64,000 nt of DNA from Fragum whitleyi (GCA_948146395.1 OX411552.1:52008258-52072257); one strand, 5' to 3'. Counted from the stretch's first letter, positions 11,086 through 22,618 are shown. Notes: generated by a model from the sequence alone, not told the origin. Program-made: numbers and translations.

Positions 11086-12049
11086 GTGGAAGTAGAAGAT
11101 AAATGATAAATGACTTATGACAAATAGAGAATTTCCCAGTTTCACACTGGCTAAAATAAGCTTTGATTGTCTTTATTTTTTAATGTACACCACTGACGCA
11201 TCAAATTTTCGTTATTTTTCTGAAAACGAGGTAAGATTGACCCCCAGATTATTTACTCTTACTTTATGTAAATGTAGTGTATATCCTATCCTTAATTCAA
11301 ATAACACATTTGAACACATGTGGGTGTGGTAGGGGTAAAGTCTGTATCGATCATGTATAAATATAAGTCTTGTGATGAGTAACCATCAATCTTGAATGGA
11401 TCAGATACTTAACTAAATAGAAACTGCTTTATTTCAGATTACTGTAGTACTGGCGTGAGAAATACCAGGAATCCATTGTTAGGTGCTCCAGCCGCCGCGA
11501 TATAACTGAAATAATGTTGAAAGCGGCGTAAAACCCCATTCAATCAATCAATCAATATTTCAGATTACTAAGAAGGAAGCCATCTTTACAGTAGAAAAGT
11601 ACAGTATGTATTGATCTGAGTTACTTTCAAGTTGAGAGCATTTATATGTTGAAAGATCAAAAAAACTGTTAATATTCTGTCCATCCACCCACCCATCCAT
11701 CCATCTGTCCACCCATCCATAATTATGATGAATTTTGAAAAAAAAAAAATTTCCATCATATTTGTGTTTTGGGGAAGTAAACATTTGGACAATGAATGGA
11801 TTATTGGCTTGTAAACAATTTCTTAATAAAAATGTACACATTATTTTTTCAAACCGTATGTTGTAAGGAAATTATTAATAAATGCTTTTCAGAAATTTGT
11901 CAATTTATTGTAAAAAATTAAGTTGTGTTATCTAAATTTACAAGTTTGTCATCTAAAACAGATAAAAACTCAACATAGCATCATTTTGTGACTTGTATTT
12001 CACTATCTGCTTTACCTTAAAATCTTCAGTTAGTCTTTATTTTTTTAAG
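11086..12049 (+). other. Intron stretch with one short SINE
   Basis: Apart from the SINE at 11444-11555 I see only AT-rich sequence, including CCATCCA-type simple repeats at 11676-11720 and a long A-run after 11730. No other exon was identified. Confidence 0.5.
11444..11555 (+). mobile_element. SINE-B, 5'-truncated copy with a 14-bp target duplication
   Basis: The copy is only the 3' block (GTAGTACTGGCGTGAG ... GGTGCTCCAGCCGCC ... GATATAACTGAAATAATG ... CAATCAATCAATCAA). It is flanked by perfect 14-base repeats TATTTCAGATTACT at 11430-11443 and 11556-11569. Truncation from the 5' end plus a target duplication is the signature of target-primed reverse transcription. Confidence 0.88.
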
Positions 12050-12149
12050 CTCTTCCCAAATTTAAAACTATGTTGACCCTGGATGTGTCAAGTGTTGCAA
12101 AGACACCAAACATGAAAAGTATTCCTATCAAAGGAGAAGTAAAGGCAGT
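12050..12149 (+). CDS. Alpha-2-macroglobulin/TEP/CD109-like gene, exon in MG3
   Basis: The acceptor TTTATTTTTTTAAG precedes two bases (CT) that complete a split codon; the donor is a strong GTAAGT at 12150, leaving two bases (GT). The peptide begins LPKFKTMLTLDVSSVAK and continues to SIPIKGEVKA. The L-P-K-F motif opens macroglobulin domain 3 in this superfamily. The split codon GT|G gives valine, so the join with the exon at 22619 reads GEVKAV-YTYGQFVTGK, matching the family pattern [C/V]-x-A-x-Y-T-Y-G-x-x-V-x-G. Confidence is high for the family, lower for the branch. Confidence 0.82.
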
Positions 12150-12217
12150 GTAAGTATTAGTCTTGTTTTAAATCTTGTCATGATGCTGATCCTGAAATAT
12201 CCCTGTTCTGGGTGAGG

Positions 12218-12262
12218 TCTAGACAAAGATCAGTCTGCAAATGTGTCCAAATATGTGCTGAC
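12218..12262 (+). repeat. Short copy of palindromic repeat P9
   Basis: GTCTAGACAAAGATCAG followed by TCTGCAAATGTG matches the first half of a palindromic element seen more completely at 20600, 30280, 41510, 44200 and 53450. Confidence 0.5.
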
Positions 12263-12324
12263 TGAAATTAGTCAATACAACTCCTAGTTGGCCCATTTGA
12301 GTAAGGCTTGTTTATATAATATTG

Positions 12325-14261
12325 TTAGCTCACCTGAGCATGAAATGCTCAAGAAGAGCTATTGTGATCATACAATGTCCATAGTCCGTCGTCAGTCGTC
12401 CATCGTCCAGCGTCCACAGTTTCTTTAAACAACTTCTCCTAAACCAGTGGGCAATCTTGATGAAACTTGGCAGGGATGTTCCTTGGGTCAATATCTACCA
12501 AAATTGTTCAAATAAATGAAATCCACCCTTAACTTTCTCTTTACCCTTAACAAAAAGGTGAAAATAGGAAAATCTTCAAAAATCGTCTTCTCTGAAACCA
12601 GGAGGCAGATAGCTTTCATATTTGGTATGTAGCATCATTTAGTGGACCCCTATCAAGTTTGTATATATCAAGACCCTGGGGTAATATTTGGGCTCCACCT
12701 GGGCGCAACCCTTTTTACAAAGAATCAAAGAGCAAAAATCTTAAAAAATCTTCTTCTCTGAAACCAGATGGCAGACATCTTTCATATTTGGTATGTAGCA
12801 TAATCTAGTGGACCTCTACCTAGTTTGTTCATATCAAGACCCTAGGATCATATTTGGGCTCCACCTGGGCGCAACCCTTTTTACATATAATCAAAGAGCA
12901 ATAATATTTTAAAATCTTCTTTTCTGAAACCAGAGGGAACACAGCTTTCATATTCAGTATGAAGCATAATGTAGTGGGCCTCTACCAAGTTTGTTCATAT
13001 CAAGACCCTGGGTTCATATTTGGGCTCCATCTGGGCGCATATCTTTTAGCTCTTCTGAGCATGATAAGTGAAAATTGGAAAACCTTCAAAAATCTCCTTC
13101 TCTGAAAATAGAAGGCAGACAGCTTTCATATTTTGTAAGTAGAATCATCTAATGGACCTCTACCAAGTTTGTTCATATTATGATCCTATGGTCACATTTG
13201 GGCTTCACCCAGGTCCATTCCATTTTAAGCTCACCTGAGCACTTCGTGCTCAAGGTGAGTTTTTGCGATCATTGAATGTCTGTCGTCCGTCATGCGTCGT
13301 ATGTTGTGTGTCGTCAGTCGTCCGGCGTCAACAATCTTAGTGTATACACTCTAGAGGCCACAAAAATGGCCCAATCTTCATGAAACTTTGTCAGAATGTC
13401 GGCCAGGTCACAAGGATGAACCCTAGGATGAAAACCGGAAGGATCCATGCCATATCACAGGAAAAGGGGCCTTAATGACAATTTTCTTGTTTACTCTCTA
13501 GAGGCCACAAATATGGTCCAATCATCATGAAACTTGGTCAGAATGTTGGGCAGGTCACAAGGATTAACCCTTTAAAAAATGGGAAGAATCCATGCCATAT
13601 TGCGAGAAAAGGGGCTTTAATGACAAGTTTCTTGTTTACATCCTAGAGACCACAAATATGGCCCAATCTTCATGAAACTTGGTCAGAAAGTTGGCCAGGT
13701 CATAAGGATGAACCCTTTTGAAAAGGGAAGGATCTATGCCAAATCACGGGAAAAGGAGCCTTAATGACAATTTTCTTGTTTACACACTAGAGGCCATAAA
13801 TATTGCCCATTCTTCATGAAACTTGGTCAGAATGTTGGCCAAATCACAAGGTTTAACCCTTTTGAAAATGGGAAGGATCCATGCCATATCACAGGAAAAA
13901 GGGGCCTTAATGATAATTTTCTTGTTATAACTCAAGAGGCCACAATTTTGGCCCAACTTCTTGAAATTTGGTTTGGTGTTGAAATTATCTCCTTTATAGA
14001 CATCAGCCTATTTAAATGATTTGATGTCCCAGAGGTCAAAGAGACTCAGTTGAGCAATCTAGGACCATCATGGTCCTCTTGTACATATAGTAAAAAAGCG
14101 AAAAGGCATATCTGCCTTGCTCTTAGCTGAAAACATTCCATGGTATTGATCTTATGTAGAAATTATCTCCTTGTTGACATCTGCCTATTTAATTAATGTG
14201 ATGTCCCAGGGGTCAAAGAGATGCAGTTTAGCGATCTAGATCCATCATGGTCCTCTTGTTT
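12325..14261 (+). mobile_element. F1 element (CTTTCATATTTGGTATG module type), host of a nested F1 copy
   Basis: It starts TTAGCTCACCTGAGCATG with the 5' dyad (GAAATGCTCAAG). Four modules follow, parallel to the copy at 9270. It is interrupted at 13226-14082. It resumes with ACATATAGTAAAAAAGCG, equivalent to ACATAGAACTAAAGAGC in the 9270 copy, and ends with a sub-terminal inverted segment, the hairpin region GATCCATCATGGTCC and TCTTGTT. The 5' microsatellite is GTCCGTCGTCAGTCGTCC-like. Confidence 0.72.
13226..14082 (+). mobile_element. F1 element (CATGAAACTTGGTCAGAATG module type), nested
   Basis: The 5' end is AAGCTCACCTGAGCAC with the dyad partner GTGCTCAAGGTGAG. Five tandem modules of about 145 bp each include CTCTAGAGGCCACAAA, TCATGAAACTTGGTCAGAAT and GGCCAGGTCACAAGGATGAA. 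It closes with GAGACTCAGTTGAGC, hairpin AGGACCATCATGGTCCT and CTTGT. It disrupts the neighbouring F1 subtype at a T-run. Confidence 0.75.
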
Positions 14262-14291
14262 AAAGAAATATTGACCTGAAATTCAAGACAA

Positions 14292-17213
14292 TTCTAGAGG
14301 AACTTGAGCGCCGGATTTGCTCCACAGGCCTGAATATCCTGATAATGAGTGTTAGAGGATGATAAGGCTTTATAAAACAAGGATCATTCCAGTGAAATTT
14401 GTTTGAAATCCAAAAATAAAAGTTCAACACTAACAGAATGTTACTGCACAATATACTGGTACTTTGTCCACAAAATTTTGATTGCAGATCTTTCTACTTA
14501 TCATTAAACACCACTATTAGGGTGTTACTTCACAATAATTGTTTGTCATCAAAACAAAATTCTAACTAATGATAAACAGTAGTAAAATATTAAGTCCAAT
14601 ATATTTATTCTGCCCAATGCCTTAGAGTGCAGTCAACTCAGCTCTTTCTACCCAACTCTGAACCTCAGTAGGCCACTTTACACCACTTGTCCTCTTTGTG
14701 CAGAGTCACCCTTTGTTCAACTAAACTGACCAATTCTCAGGGGGTATATCATACTCCCTATTTCATCAAATGTTTCTATACATTTGGATTCCAACAAAGT
14801 TTATATTCCTTCTAACCTACAATCTTTACACCTATTAAGTTTAATGAGTCTAAAACAAAATCATAGGTGATACGAAAAGGGTGAACAAATATTCACTTTA
14901 TTTGTTGAAATATCTTCTGCCAATAAAAAGTATGCTGTTCATCTAATCAAATATTTTTTGCAGTCTGATACAACTTCACAGAAATACAATTCCCATGATA
15001 TGCATCTTCACGAGTCAAGGGGTATCGAATCGATAAGATCTTCTCGAATACCCCTTGACTGAATGAATAGGTATTTTCTGTACGATTTATTTTTAGCCGG
15101 CCAATCAAAAGGTCAAACGCGATTTCTGTAACTGCCAATCAGAGAGCTTCTTACAAACGACATCGGTACCTTTTAGTCCCTATGGCAACCTGTTGTATTC
15201 CGACGGCTGTGTAGATAACCCTTCATTCTTGGATAAAGAAAATGCGCCACATCGAAGACGCTAACATTTTAGTACGTTTTTATTCGGTGAAAGATAGATT
15301 TATAAAATCAACAAAATATAAATCAGTTCCTTTTTATCAGAATGATAGGAATAGTAAGCCCAACGTTTCCTCATTGTCCACCATGAATGTTTCCTAAGCT
15401 CCCCCCCCTCCTTAAATTACATCAAAAATGTGAGTTGGGAATTCAGACATTAGTTAATCTATCCCTCATATTGTTCCATAGAGGAACATTTTGGATAGCC
15501 TTCTCTCTTCCCCCCCCCCCCCCCCCCCCCAAAAGTGTATGAAATAAATATAAATAAAATTAATGGCCAGTTTTTTAGTGTTTTTTTTTTTCATTGAAAG
15601 CAAATATTTCTATACTACATAGAATATAGTCAACGGGCGGCAAAAATACTTAATCATAACTTGAATAAGCTGTAGCCACGAGATTTTGGACTACCCCACA
15701 TCAAAACACGTATATATCATATATATTAGAGATAAAAATCAAATGATCCCTTTTTAATTACAAATACATGTGTAATTCGATTTGGATTGAACATTGTGCG
15801 TGATTGCTTTGTCTTAAACGTCGTGAATAAGTTGTTTCATAGCAAATCTAAGTTTTAAATTTATCGTAACATTGTGACTACCTGCAATATGTATACTTTT
15901 CAAATTAAAATTAATTCAAATAAATAAACAAATACGTAAATAAATAATGAAGACAAATTTATAACAATAAACAAATAAATTGATTAATTTTTCGGCTCCC
16001 ACAATATTCTCGAACGACATTTATTTATAAGAATTCATATGAAAATTCAAGTAAATTATCATTTCTAAATTATTTCTATTTATAAGACGGCTTAATTATT
16101 GAATTTATTCCAAATTTTAAATTTCGCGTACTTCAATATAGATGCATTCTACTATATTGGAGTATGCCATCCATAAGGTCTAAAATATTGAAAACTTAAA
16201 CAGGTATTGATTGATTAAATAACTTGAAAATTCAAATAAACATTGAAAAATCGTAATACACGGTCATCGAGGGTAGAAAAAGAAGAATTTGAGAACCTTT
16301 CAATGTACCATCAAATTATTAAAAAGATATGTTGTCATTTGAACAGATATAGGAATTTCGATCAGTTTTTGTGATGGTGTATTTCAGTCTTGCTAAGTGT
16401 CACAATTACCTAAAACTGAAGGGGTTAAGCGCAATTCTAAGGGTTAATTTCACATCTGGAAAGTAGCCGCGGGGTATATTGATCTAACATACCTCCCGCT
16501 GTCGGACCTTTTTGTAAGAAGGTTACTGATCGGTCCGCCTCGTTTTCCGTTCTGTGACGACACGCGTACAGAAATTACACATTCAATCAGCCAAGGGTAA
16601 GATAAGTAAAACGTTCGTAACCCTTGGTTCGACAAGATGCATGATATGTGGTTGAAATCCATCTGTTTGAACTTTAAAAAAAGTTTGTTACACCCTAAAT
16701 TGGATATTACGGATATTACACCATATAACAATACATGTACTATCGAAAGAAATGACCTCTGACAATAAAAGATTTGCATCTGATCACAATGTTATTTTGT
16801 AGACTGATAAAGGATCACAAAAGAATCATTCCAGTGAAATTTGGTTGATATCCATCTGTTAGATTCTGAGAAAATGATTTTCAAAGTTTTCACTATATAA
16901 CATATAGAGAAATAAACTCTGCCCATAAAACACTTATTTACCATCTGATCACAATATATTTTTTAAGACTTGTAAAAGATCACTTAAGAATCATTCCGAT
17001 GAAATTTGGTTGTTATCCATTCGTTAGGTTCTAAGAAAATGATTTTCAAAATTTCCACTATATAACATTTAGAGAAATGACCTCTGCCCATAAAATACAC
17101 ATTTTTCATCTGACCACAATAAGTTTTTGTAGATTGATAGAGGGTCTCTCAAGGATAATTCATGTGAAGTTTGGTTTATATCCATCAATTAGTTTCTGAG
17201 AAAAGCCACCATT
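14292..17213 (-). mobile_element. F2 element, antisense, 5'-truncated and split by a long-TIR transposon
   Basis: Read on the - strand, the 3' terminus is at about 14292 (GCCTGTGGAGC ... GGCGCTCAAG ... CTCTAG). The body runs 14340-14994, matching 4640-5450 of the + copy. After the insertion at 15002-16640 the modules continue at 16648-17213 (GAAATTTGGTTGATATCC type on the + strand). The 5' hairpin end is absent; similarity stops at about 17213. Confidence 0.72.
15002..16640. mobile_element. Long-terminal-inverted-repeat DNA transposon, non-autonomous, 7-bp target duplication
   Basis: The left end GCATCTTCACGAGTCAAGGG is mirrored by the right end (the + strand closes with CCCTTGGTTCGACAAGATGC). 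Imperfect similarity between the ends extends at least 120 bases inward, including TTTCTGTACG and CTTCTTACAAA shared in inverted order. ATGATAT at 14995-15001 is repeated at 16641-16647. The flanks rejoin as an F2 element, whose uninterrupted copy at about 4635-4650 shows a single ATGATAT in inverted orientation. Each terminal repeat also folds on itself (GTCAAGGGGTAT ... ATACCCCTTGAC at the left). No transposase frame is present. The superfamily is undetermined. Confidence 0.82.
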
Positions 17214-18185
17214 CTTTTTCTCATGCCAATTTTATGTACAAAATCAATGATATTCAATCCTTCTTAAATTAATCGATTATGGAGTTGGATTCCTCAACAA
17301 TTAGGGTATCTTTTTGTTTTGTGTCAATTAATCAATCCCTAGGTCAAATCATATGAAAAGGTCAGGGTCATATATCAAGGCCAACGTTACATAAATCACA
17401 CAAAAATCTAATATTAAAAATCTTCAAGCCTATTCAAAATTGAATACTCGCATATGGAATAATAATTGATCTTGTCAATAAACATAGTGAAATTCCCTGA
17501 TGGAAGTCATATGATGAGATCAAGGTCATCTACACACCCCCCCCCCCCTCCCCCCGCATAGAATTTATAGTTAACCTAAGTCTGTTAAAAAATTAATCCA
17601 AACATTGGAAATTAAAAATCAAACAAGATCATTTGACAACGACAAGATCTTTTATCAAGGTCAACCTTTCAAAAATAACCCCATCAAAATGAAATGTGAC
17701 GGTTAGATGTAGCTTTCGGATTCAGGACTGGTAACGTTGTTAGATGTATGATTTTGCGCGGGAATGTTAACTTCATAAATACCTACAAAAACGACTGTGA
17801 CTTCATATCCTTTATTTTAAAATTAAATAGCTACTATAGTTTATATAATTATGTTTTGGTGACAGGATTTGTAAATTGTCTTCATGAAAGCATTTTCCGC
17901 GAAATATAGAAATTTAGAGGGGTTTTGTAGTGTTTTTGTTATGTCTGAAATAAGTGCATGTCTGGAGCGCTTACTCCTTTTTTGAAGAGTAGATGCACAA
18001 AGATGTTGTGCAAGAACGAACTCCTGAAATCGTCCTTAAGTGAGGCTTTATCTAAACATATGATTGTTGTTACAAACAATTTAACAATCTTTTTTAGGAT
18101 ATCGTACTTAAGGCAATAAAGACTTTCAATAGTGACTACAAAATTCCAATAATCCTTTCAAAATGATTTAATGGAATTCAATGGT
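17214..18185. other. Intron stretch, no gene or clear repeat
   Basis: AT-rich unique-looking sequence with C-runs at about 17537-17555. I see no exon with splice borders. Confidence 0.4.
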
Positions 18186-18580
18186 TTTTTACCAGAATTC
18201 TCCTTAGGTGGCCCTTTCCTTAAATTGATCACATATTTTTGATTGACCATTAAATGTGAGCAGGCATGGTGGGGCTTATTTTGAGCTAAAAATCTTTGAA
18301 CGAAATCTCCTCCTGAACCATAAGGGTGATTCAAAAGAAACTTTACCAGAACATTCCTTGGGTGAAAAAAAAATCTGATTGGCCCATAAATATGGGCGTG
18401 GCAGGGCGGGGCTTATTTTGAGTCTCCTCAGTAATGAATGGGTGGGTAGGGTCTATTTTCACTTTAAATTCTTGGTATAACATCTTGTCTTCACCAATTA
18501 GGCAAATGTGATTGTAACTTTGCCAGAAAGTTACTTGGATGAGATCCACTGGACCAATAAAGTTTAGGTGAGGTTTTTAG
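18186..18580 (+). mobile_element. F1 fragment (TTTGAACGACATCTCC module type), no ends
   Basis: The segment has the phrases CTTTACCAGAACATTCCTTG, ATGGGCGTGGCAGGGCGGGG and GAGATCCACTGGACCAATAA that also occur, in the same order, at the 3' part of the F1 copies at 34450 and 38929. Neither the 5' hairpin nor CTTGTT is preserved. Confidence 0.6.
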
Positions 18581-18847
18581 TGAAAAGATGAAATAGTGGA
18601 GTCAGTAAGACTTGATCAAGGGTTTTCTAATTTATTGTTCAAAAATATTTTTGTGATATGTAAATCTGAGACTTCTTTCTCAACCTTCATGAATCCATAT
18701 TCACTTGTCAAAGTAGGCTTTTGCTGACTTTCAACTATACCTTGGATCACCACACTATTACCCTATCTACTTCACTTGACTACTGGACCACTTATGGTTG
18801 AGATGATATTTTTATTAATAATATTCTTAGTATGGCTTCTAAGCTGC

Positions 18848-18966
18848 CACAAACTGTTTGTGAGAACAGTTTGGCGCAACTTTGCTGCAAACAGTTCCTG
18901 AATACAGTTTGTAGCATCAGTTTGCAGCAATTTTCAGCAAACTGTTCTCGAAAACAGTTTGCAGAA
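18848..18966. repeat. Cluster of AACAGTTTG / CAAACTGTT in both orientations
   Basis: At least six occurrences of AACAGTTTG, CAAACTGTT or one-base variants occur in about 120 bases with GCAGCAA spacers. A related stretch at 20826-20884 and 21728-21845 is split by an F1 insertion, suggesting a dispersed foldback repeat. Confidence 0.5.
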
Positions 18967-19208
18967 AGTTTTTGGTATTGATGAAGTAGATATATTTATA
19001 TGTGAGCTGTTTAGCAAAAAAGAACCAGGTTGCATGAGTGAAAAGTATCAACTTGGGGACAGACCACACTATCTCGGTAGGCTGGCCATGTTCAAAACTC
19101 TTCCTGTTAATATGTTTTCTGAACCTAGAATGAACATTCCTTAACCATATATCAATTTTTTTTTGTGTTGAACTTGTGGATGACCTCTGCCAAATGATCT
19201 GATCTCTT

Positions 19209-20345
19209 ATTAGCTCCACTGACTAAAGGCCACTAAAGCTATTGTCATGGGGCTGTGTCTGTCATGCATACATCCATGCTTGTGTCAATGCGTCTATATG
19301 TCCGGTCGTAAACCTTTTCTTAAAAATCTTCTCCTAAGAAACTTCTGGATTACTAAATAAACTTCACAGTAATGATCCTTGGGTGACCCTCTTTGAAAGA
19401 AGAAAATTTTGATCCAATGAAAATCATGGATTTAATGGGCTAGGCTTATTTCCATATATGGTAAAAAGTGACTTTCTCAGATCCTAATTAATGGATACCA
19501 ATAAGATTTTACATAAATGATCCTTGGATGACTCTTTATCAGTCTACAAAAAATATTGTGATCAGATGAAATATATGTATTTTATGGGCAGAGGTCATTT
19601 CCTTTCATGTTAAATAGTGGAAAAATATTTTCTAAGAATATAAATGATGGATATCAACCATATCTCGCTGGAATGATCCTTGGGTGACTTCTTATTAGTC
19701 TGAGTCCATCAAAAATAATAGTGATCACATGAAAAATATGTCTTTTATGGGTGGAGGTTATTGATATGTAATATATAGTGGAAACTTTGAAAATCATTTT
19801 TATGCCCCCGATAGGGAGGCATCATAAATTTGACTTGTCCGTCCGTCCGTCTGTCCGTCCGTCTGTCCGTCCGTCCGTCCGTCATTCCGTCCAAAAACTT
19901 TAACATTGGCCATAACTTCCTTATTACTTAACATATTCGCATCATACTTTACCACAACATTCCTTGGTACATTACCTTTCTGTAGGCACATACTTTGGTG
20001 ACCTTGACCCCTGGATGACCTTGACCTTCAACATAGATTGGCCATAATTTAAAATCAAAGCGGTGTCGGGGGCATTGTCATCTTACAGTGACAGCTCTTG
20101 TTTCATAATATAATTGATGGATGTCAACCAAATTTCACTGGAATGATCTTTTAATGATACTTTATCAGTCTACAAAAAAATAGTATGGTGAAAAATATGA
20201 TATTTCAGCATGAGACACTTAAAAACAACTACTTACTTGAAATTAGAATAAATCAATTATTTTATTCATTCATTCACTGAATTTCTCATCATATCAGTTG
20301 ATTCAGGCCTGTGGAGCAAAACAGCTGCTCAAGCAGCCCTGGTTT
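19209..20345 (+). mobile_element. F2 element, host of a nested F3 element
   Basis: It starts TTAGCTCCACTGAC, with a diverged 5' hairpin (ACTAAAGGCCACTAAAG) and a shortened microsatellite. Modules resemble those at 3830-4560. It is interrupted at 19801-20103. It ends with CAGGCCTGTGGAGC, hairpin CTGCTCAAGCAG and CCTGGTTT. It lacks the unique 600-bp 3' segment found in the copy at 3701. Confidence 0.72.
19801..20103 (+). mobile_element. F3 element, complete short copy, nested
   Basis: The 5' end TATGCCCCCGATAGGGAGGC forms a hairpin and is followed by a (GTCC)n microsatellite of about 45 bases. The single module has CATATTCGCATCATACTTTA and CATTCCTTGGTACATTACC. The 3' end has GTGTCGGGGGCAT (inverted 5' end), a short hairpin (TGTCA ... 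TGACA) and GCTCTTGTTT. Its host sequence is intact in other F2 copies. Confidence 0.75.
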
Positions 20346-20884
20346 AAATATTTACTTTATACTGTACCAAGATAGTATCTTTTCATGTTGGGGATGGCTC
20401 TTGAATTGTTTACATTTAGATTCTATGAGCCTGTGCATAAAAATTAATATTATCTTTAATTATTTTTATGAAAATGATATATGAGTTTGAAGTAAGTATT
20501 CGGCTGCTGTTAACACTATTTCAGAAATAACGAAATGACTAGATCATATAAGAACAAATTCTTGAAATTTCTTCCACCAGTATTTTCACTTAAATACAGT
20601 GTATGCTTAGATCTATGAGTGCACATATATTCAGGCTGATTTTAGTCTATACTGCCTGCTAAAGCCTTATATAGGCCTACAGCAGGAAATACTTGATCAG
20701 CATGGGAAGGGTTAATAATTACGCAAAAAAGCTGTTTTCAGTTGGAATGCAACTTAAAGATTTTTTTGTTTCAAAGTTCATCTTCTTGCAAATTTCCTGC
20801 CAAGTGCATTGATCTAACTAAAATAAAACTGTTCTCGCAAACTTATTGCAACATTTCTGTTTGCAAATAAATTGCAGGAACACT
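20346..20884. other. Intron stretch with a P9 palindromic repeat
   Basis: The recognisable item is a P9-like copy at about 20600-20715 (CAGGCTGATTTTAGTCTATA, then a CCTGCTAAAG and CAGCAGGAAATA pair, ending in GGGTTAAT). The rest looks unique and non-coding. Confidence 0.45.
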
Positions 20885-21727
20885 TTTTAACTCACCTGAG
20901 CACATCATGCTTTAGGCGAGCTTTTCTGAACATTGAATGTCCGTCCTTTGTCTTGTGTAGTGCGTCGTCTGCCATTTGGCGTCAACAATTTAAGTGTTTA
21001 CGCTCTAGAGGCCACAAATATGATCCAATCTTCATGAAACTTGGTCAGAATGTTGGTCAGGTCACAAGGATGAACCCTATTGAAAATGGGAACAATCCTT
21101 GCCAAATCATGGGAAAAGGGACCTTATCGACAACTTTCTTGTTAACACTGTAGAGAAAACAAATATGGCCCAATCTTCAAAAACTTTGTCAGAATGTTGG
21201 AAAGGACAAAAGGATGGACCCTATTGAAAATTGGAAGGAACCATGTCATATCATGGGAAAAGGAGCCTTATTGACAATAATATCCTTATTTACACTCTAG
21301 AGGCCAATTATATGGCCCAATCTTCATGAAGCTTGGTCAGAATTTTGGCCAGGTCACAAGGATGAGCCCTATTGAAAATGGGAAAGATCAATACTATATG
21401 ACGAGAAAAGGGACCATATTGACAATTTTCTTGTAAACCCACTAGAGACCACAAATATGGCCGTATCTTCAAAAACCTTTGTCAGAATGTTGGAAAGGTC
21501 ACAAGGATGAACCCTTTTGAAAATGGGAAAGATCCACGCCATATTACAGGAAAAGAGATCTAAATGATAAATTTCTTGTTATAACTGTAGAGACCACAAT
21601 TTGGCCCAAGCTTGGTTTTGTGTAGAAATTATCTCCTTTATGACATTTGCCTATTAAATTAATATAATGTCCCAGGGGTCAAAGAGACTCAGGTGAGCAA
21701 TCTAGGACCATCTTGGTCCTCTTGTTG
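20885..21727 (+). mobile_element. F1 element (CATGAAACTTGGTCAGAATG module type)
   Basis: The 5' end is AACTCACCTGAGCACATC with the dyad partner GCTTTAGGCGAGC. Five modules of about 145 bp follow, then GAGACTCAGGTGAGC, a hairpin (GGACCATCTTGGTCC) and TCTTGTT. It splits the CAAACTGTT-type foldback sequence into 20826-20884 and 21728-21845. Confidence 0.72.
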
Positions 21728-22618
21728 TTATTCAAGGAGTTTTCAGGATGTTTGCAGCAAATGGATTTTCTGCTGCAAACACATGTTAAGATGCTGCTTA
21801 CTGTTCTGGCTGACAGATAAGTTAGGAGCAAACTGTTTTTCTGTCAGTCCGTCCGTCTTGGGCTTTTTCATGTCGACACAATTTCTCAGCAACTTATTGG
21901 CAGATTTTATTCAACTTTTACAGATATGATCAGTATCAAGCAAAGATGTGGAAGTGAAAATTTGGTTAAATTCCATAGATAGAGTTATGGCCCTTTGATA
22001 GAAATTGCCACTTCATTTTAGACAAGGACTTGTAGGGGGGTATGAGTCTGCTTTGCAACAGTTTAGTTGTCTTGAATATCATTTTGCCTATCATACCCAA
22101 AGTGTAAATCAATATTAAGGCACCCCTGACAGGGTGAGAAAGCTATGGTTTTGAATTGTTATAATTTGAAATTTACATTCTCACTATTTGGCTAATGTCA
22201 TTTTTTGATGCTTGAGAGAAGTAATTTTAATTAATAATAACACCTTGCCCCTCCACCTTTTTTCTCCCCCCCCCCCTTTAAGAAGAGGGGATATATTTAT
22301 ATGCTCTTGACTGTTGGTTAACAGGTTTATCTGTCTATAGACAATTTTTTGTCTGGAGCATAACTTAAAATGTATGCAAGCTAGAATCTGATCTTGGAAC
22401 TTCTCAGGTTGGTGTATAAGATCTCATTGAGGAAGAGTGCTTTAAATAAGAGCCATAACTCACTCTTTCCAATTATTTCCCTTTGTTAAATTTAAAGTTG
22501 TCCATTTGATACATATTGTTTTTCTGAAAACACAAGAGATATTTACATGGAATATTCCAGTGATCTGCTCTTGTTGGGTACATAAATGATTGACAAACAT
22601 CTCTTATTTATACTGTAG
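21728..22618. other. Intron stretch with module-like repeat fragments
   Basis: The stretch 21845-22010 (GTCCGTCC start, CACAATTTCTCAGCAACTTA, ATGGCCCTTTGATAGAAATT) looks like the first module of another microsatellite-led family. At 22330-22530 there is a diverged F4-like segment (GTCTGGAGCATAACTTAAAA, GAGCCATAACTCACTC). No ends could be defined. Confidence 0.45.
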
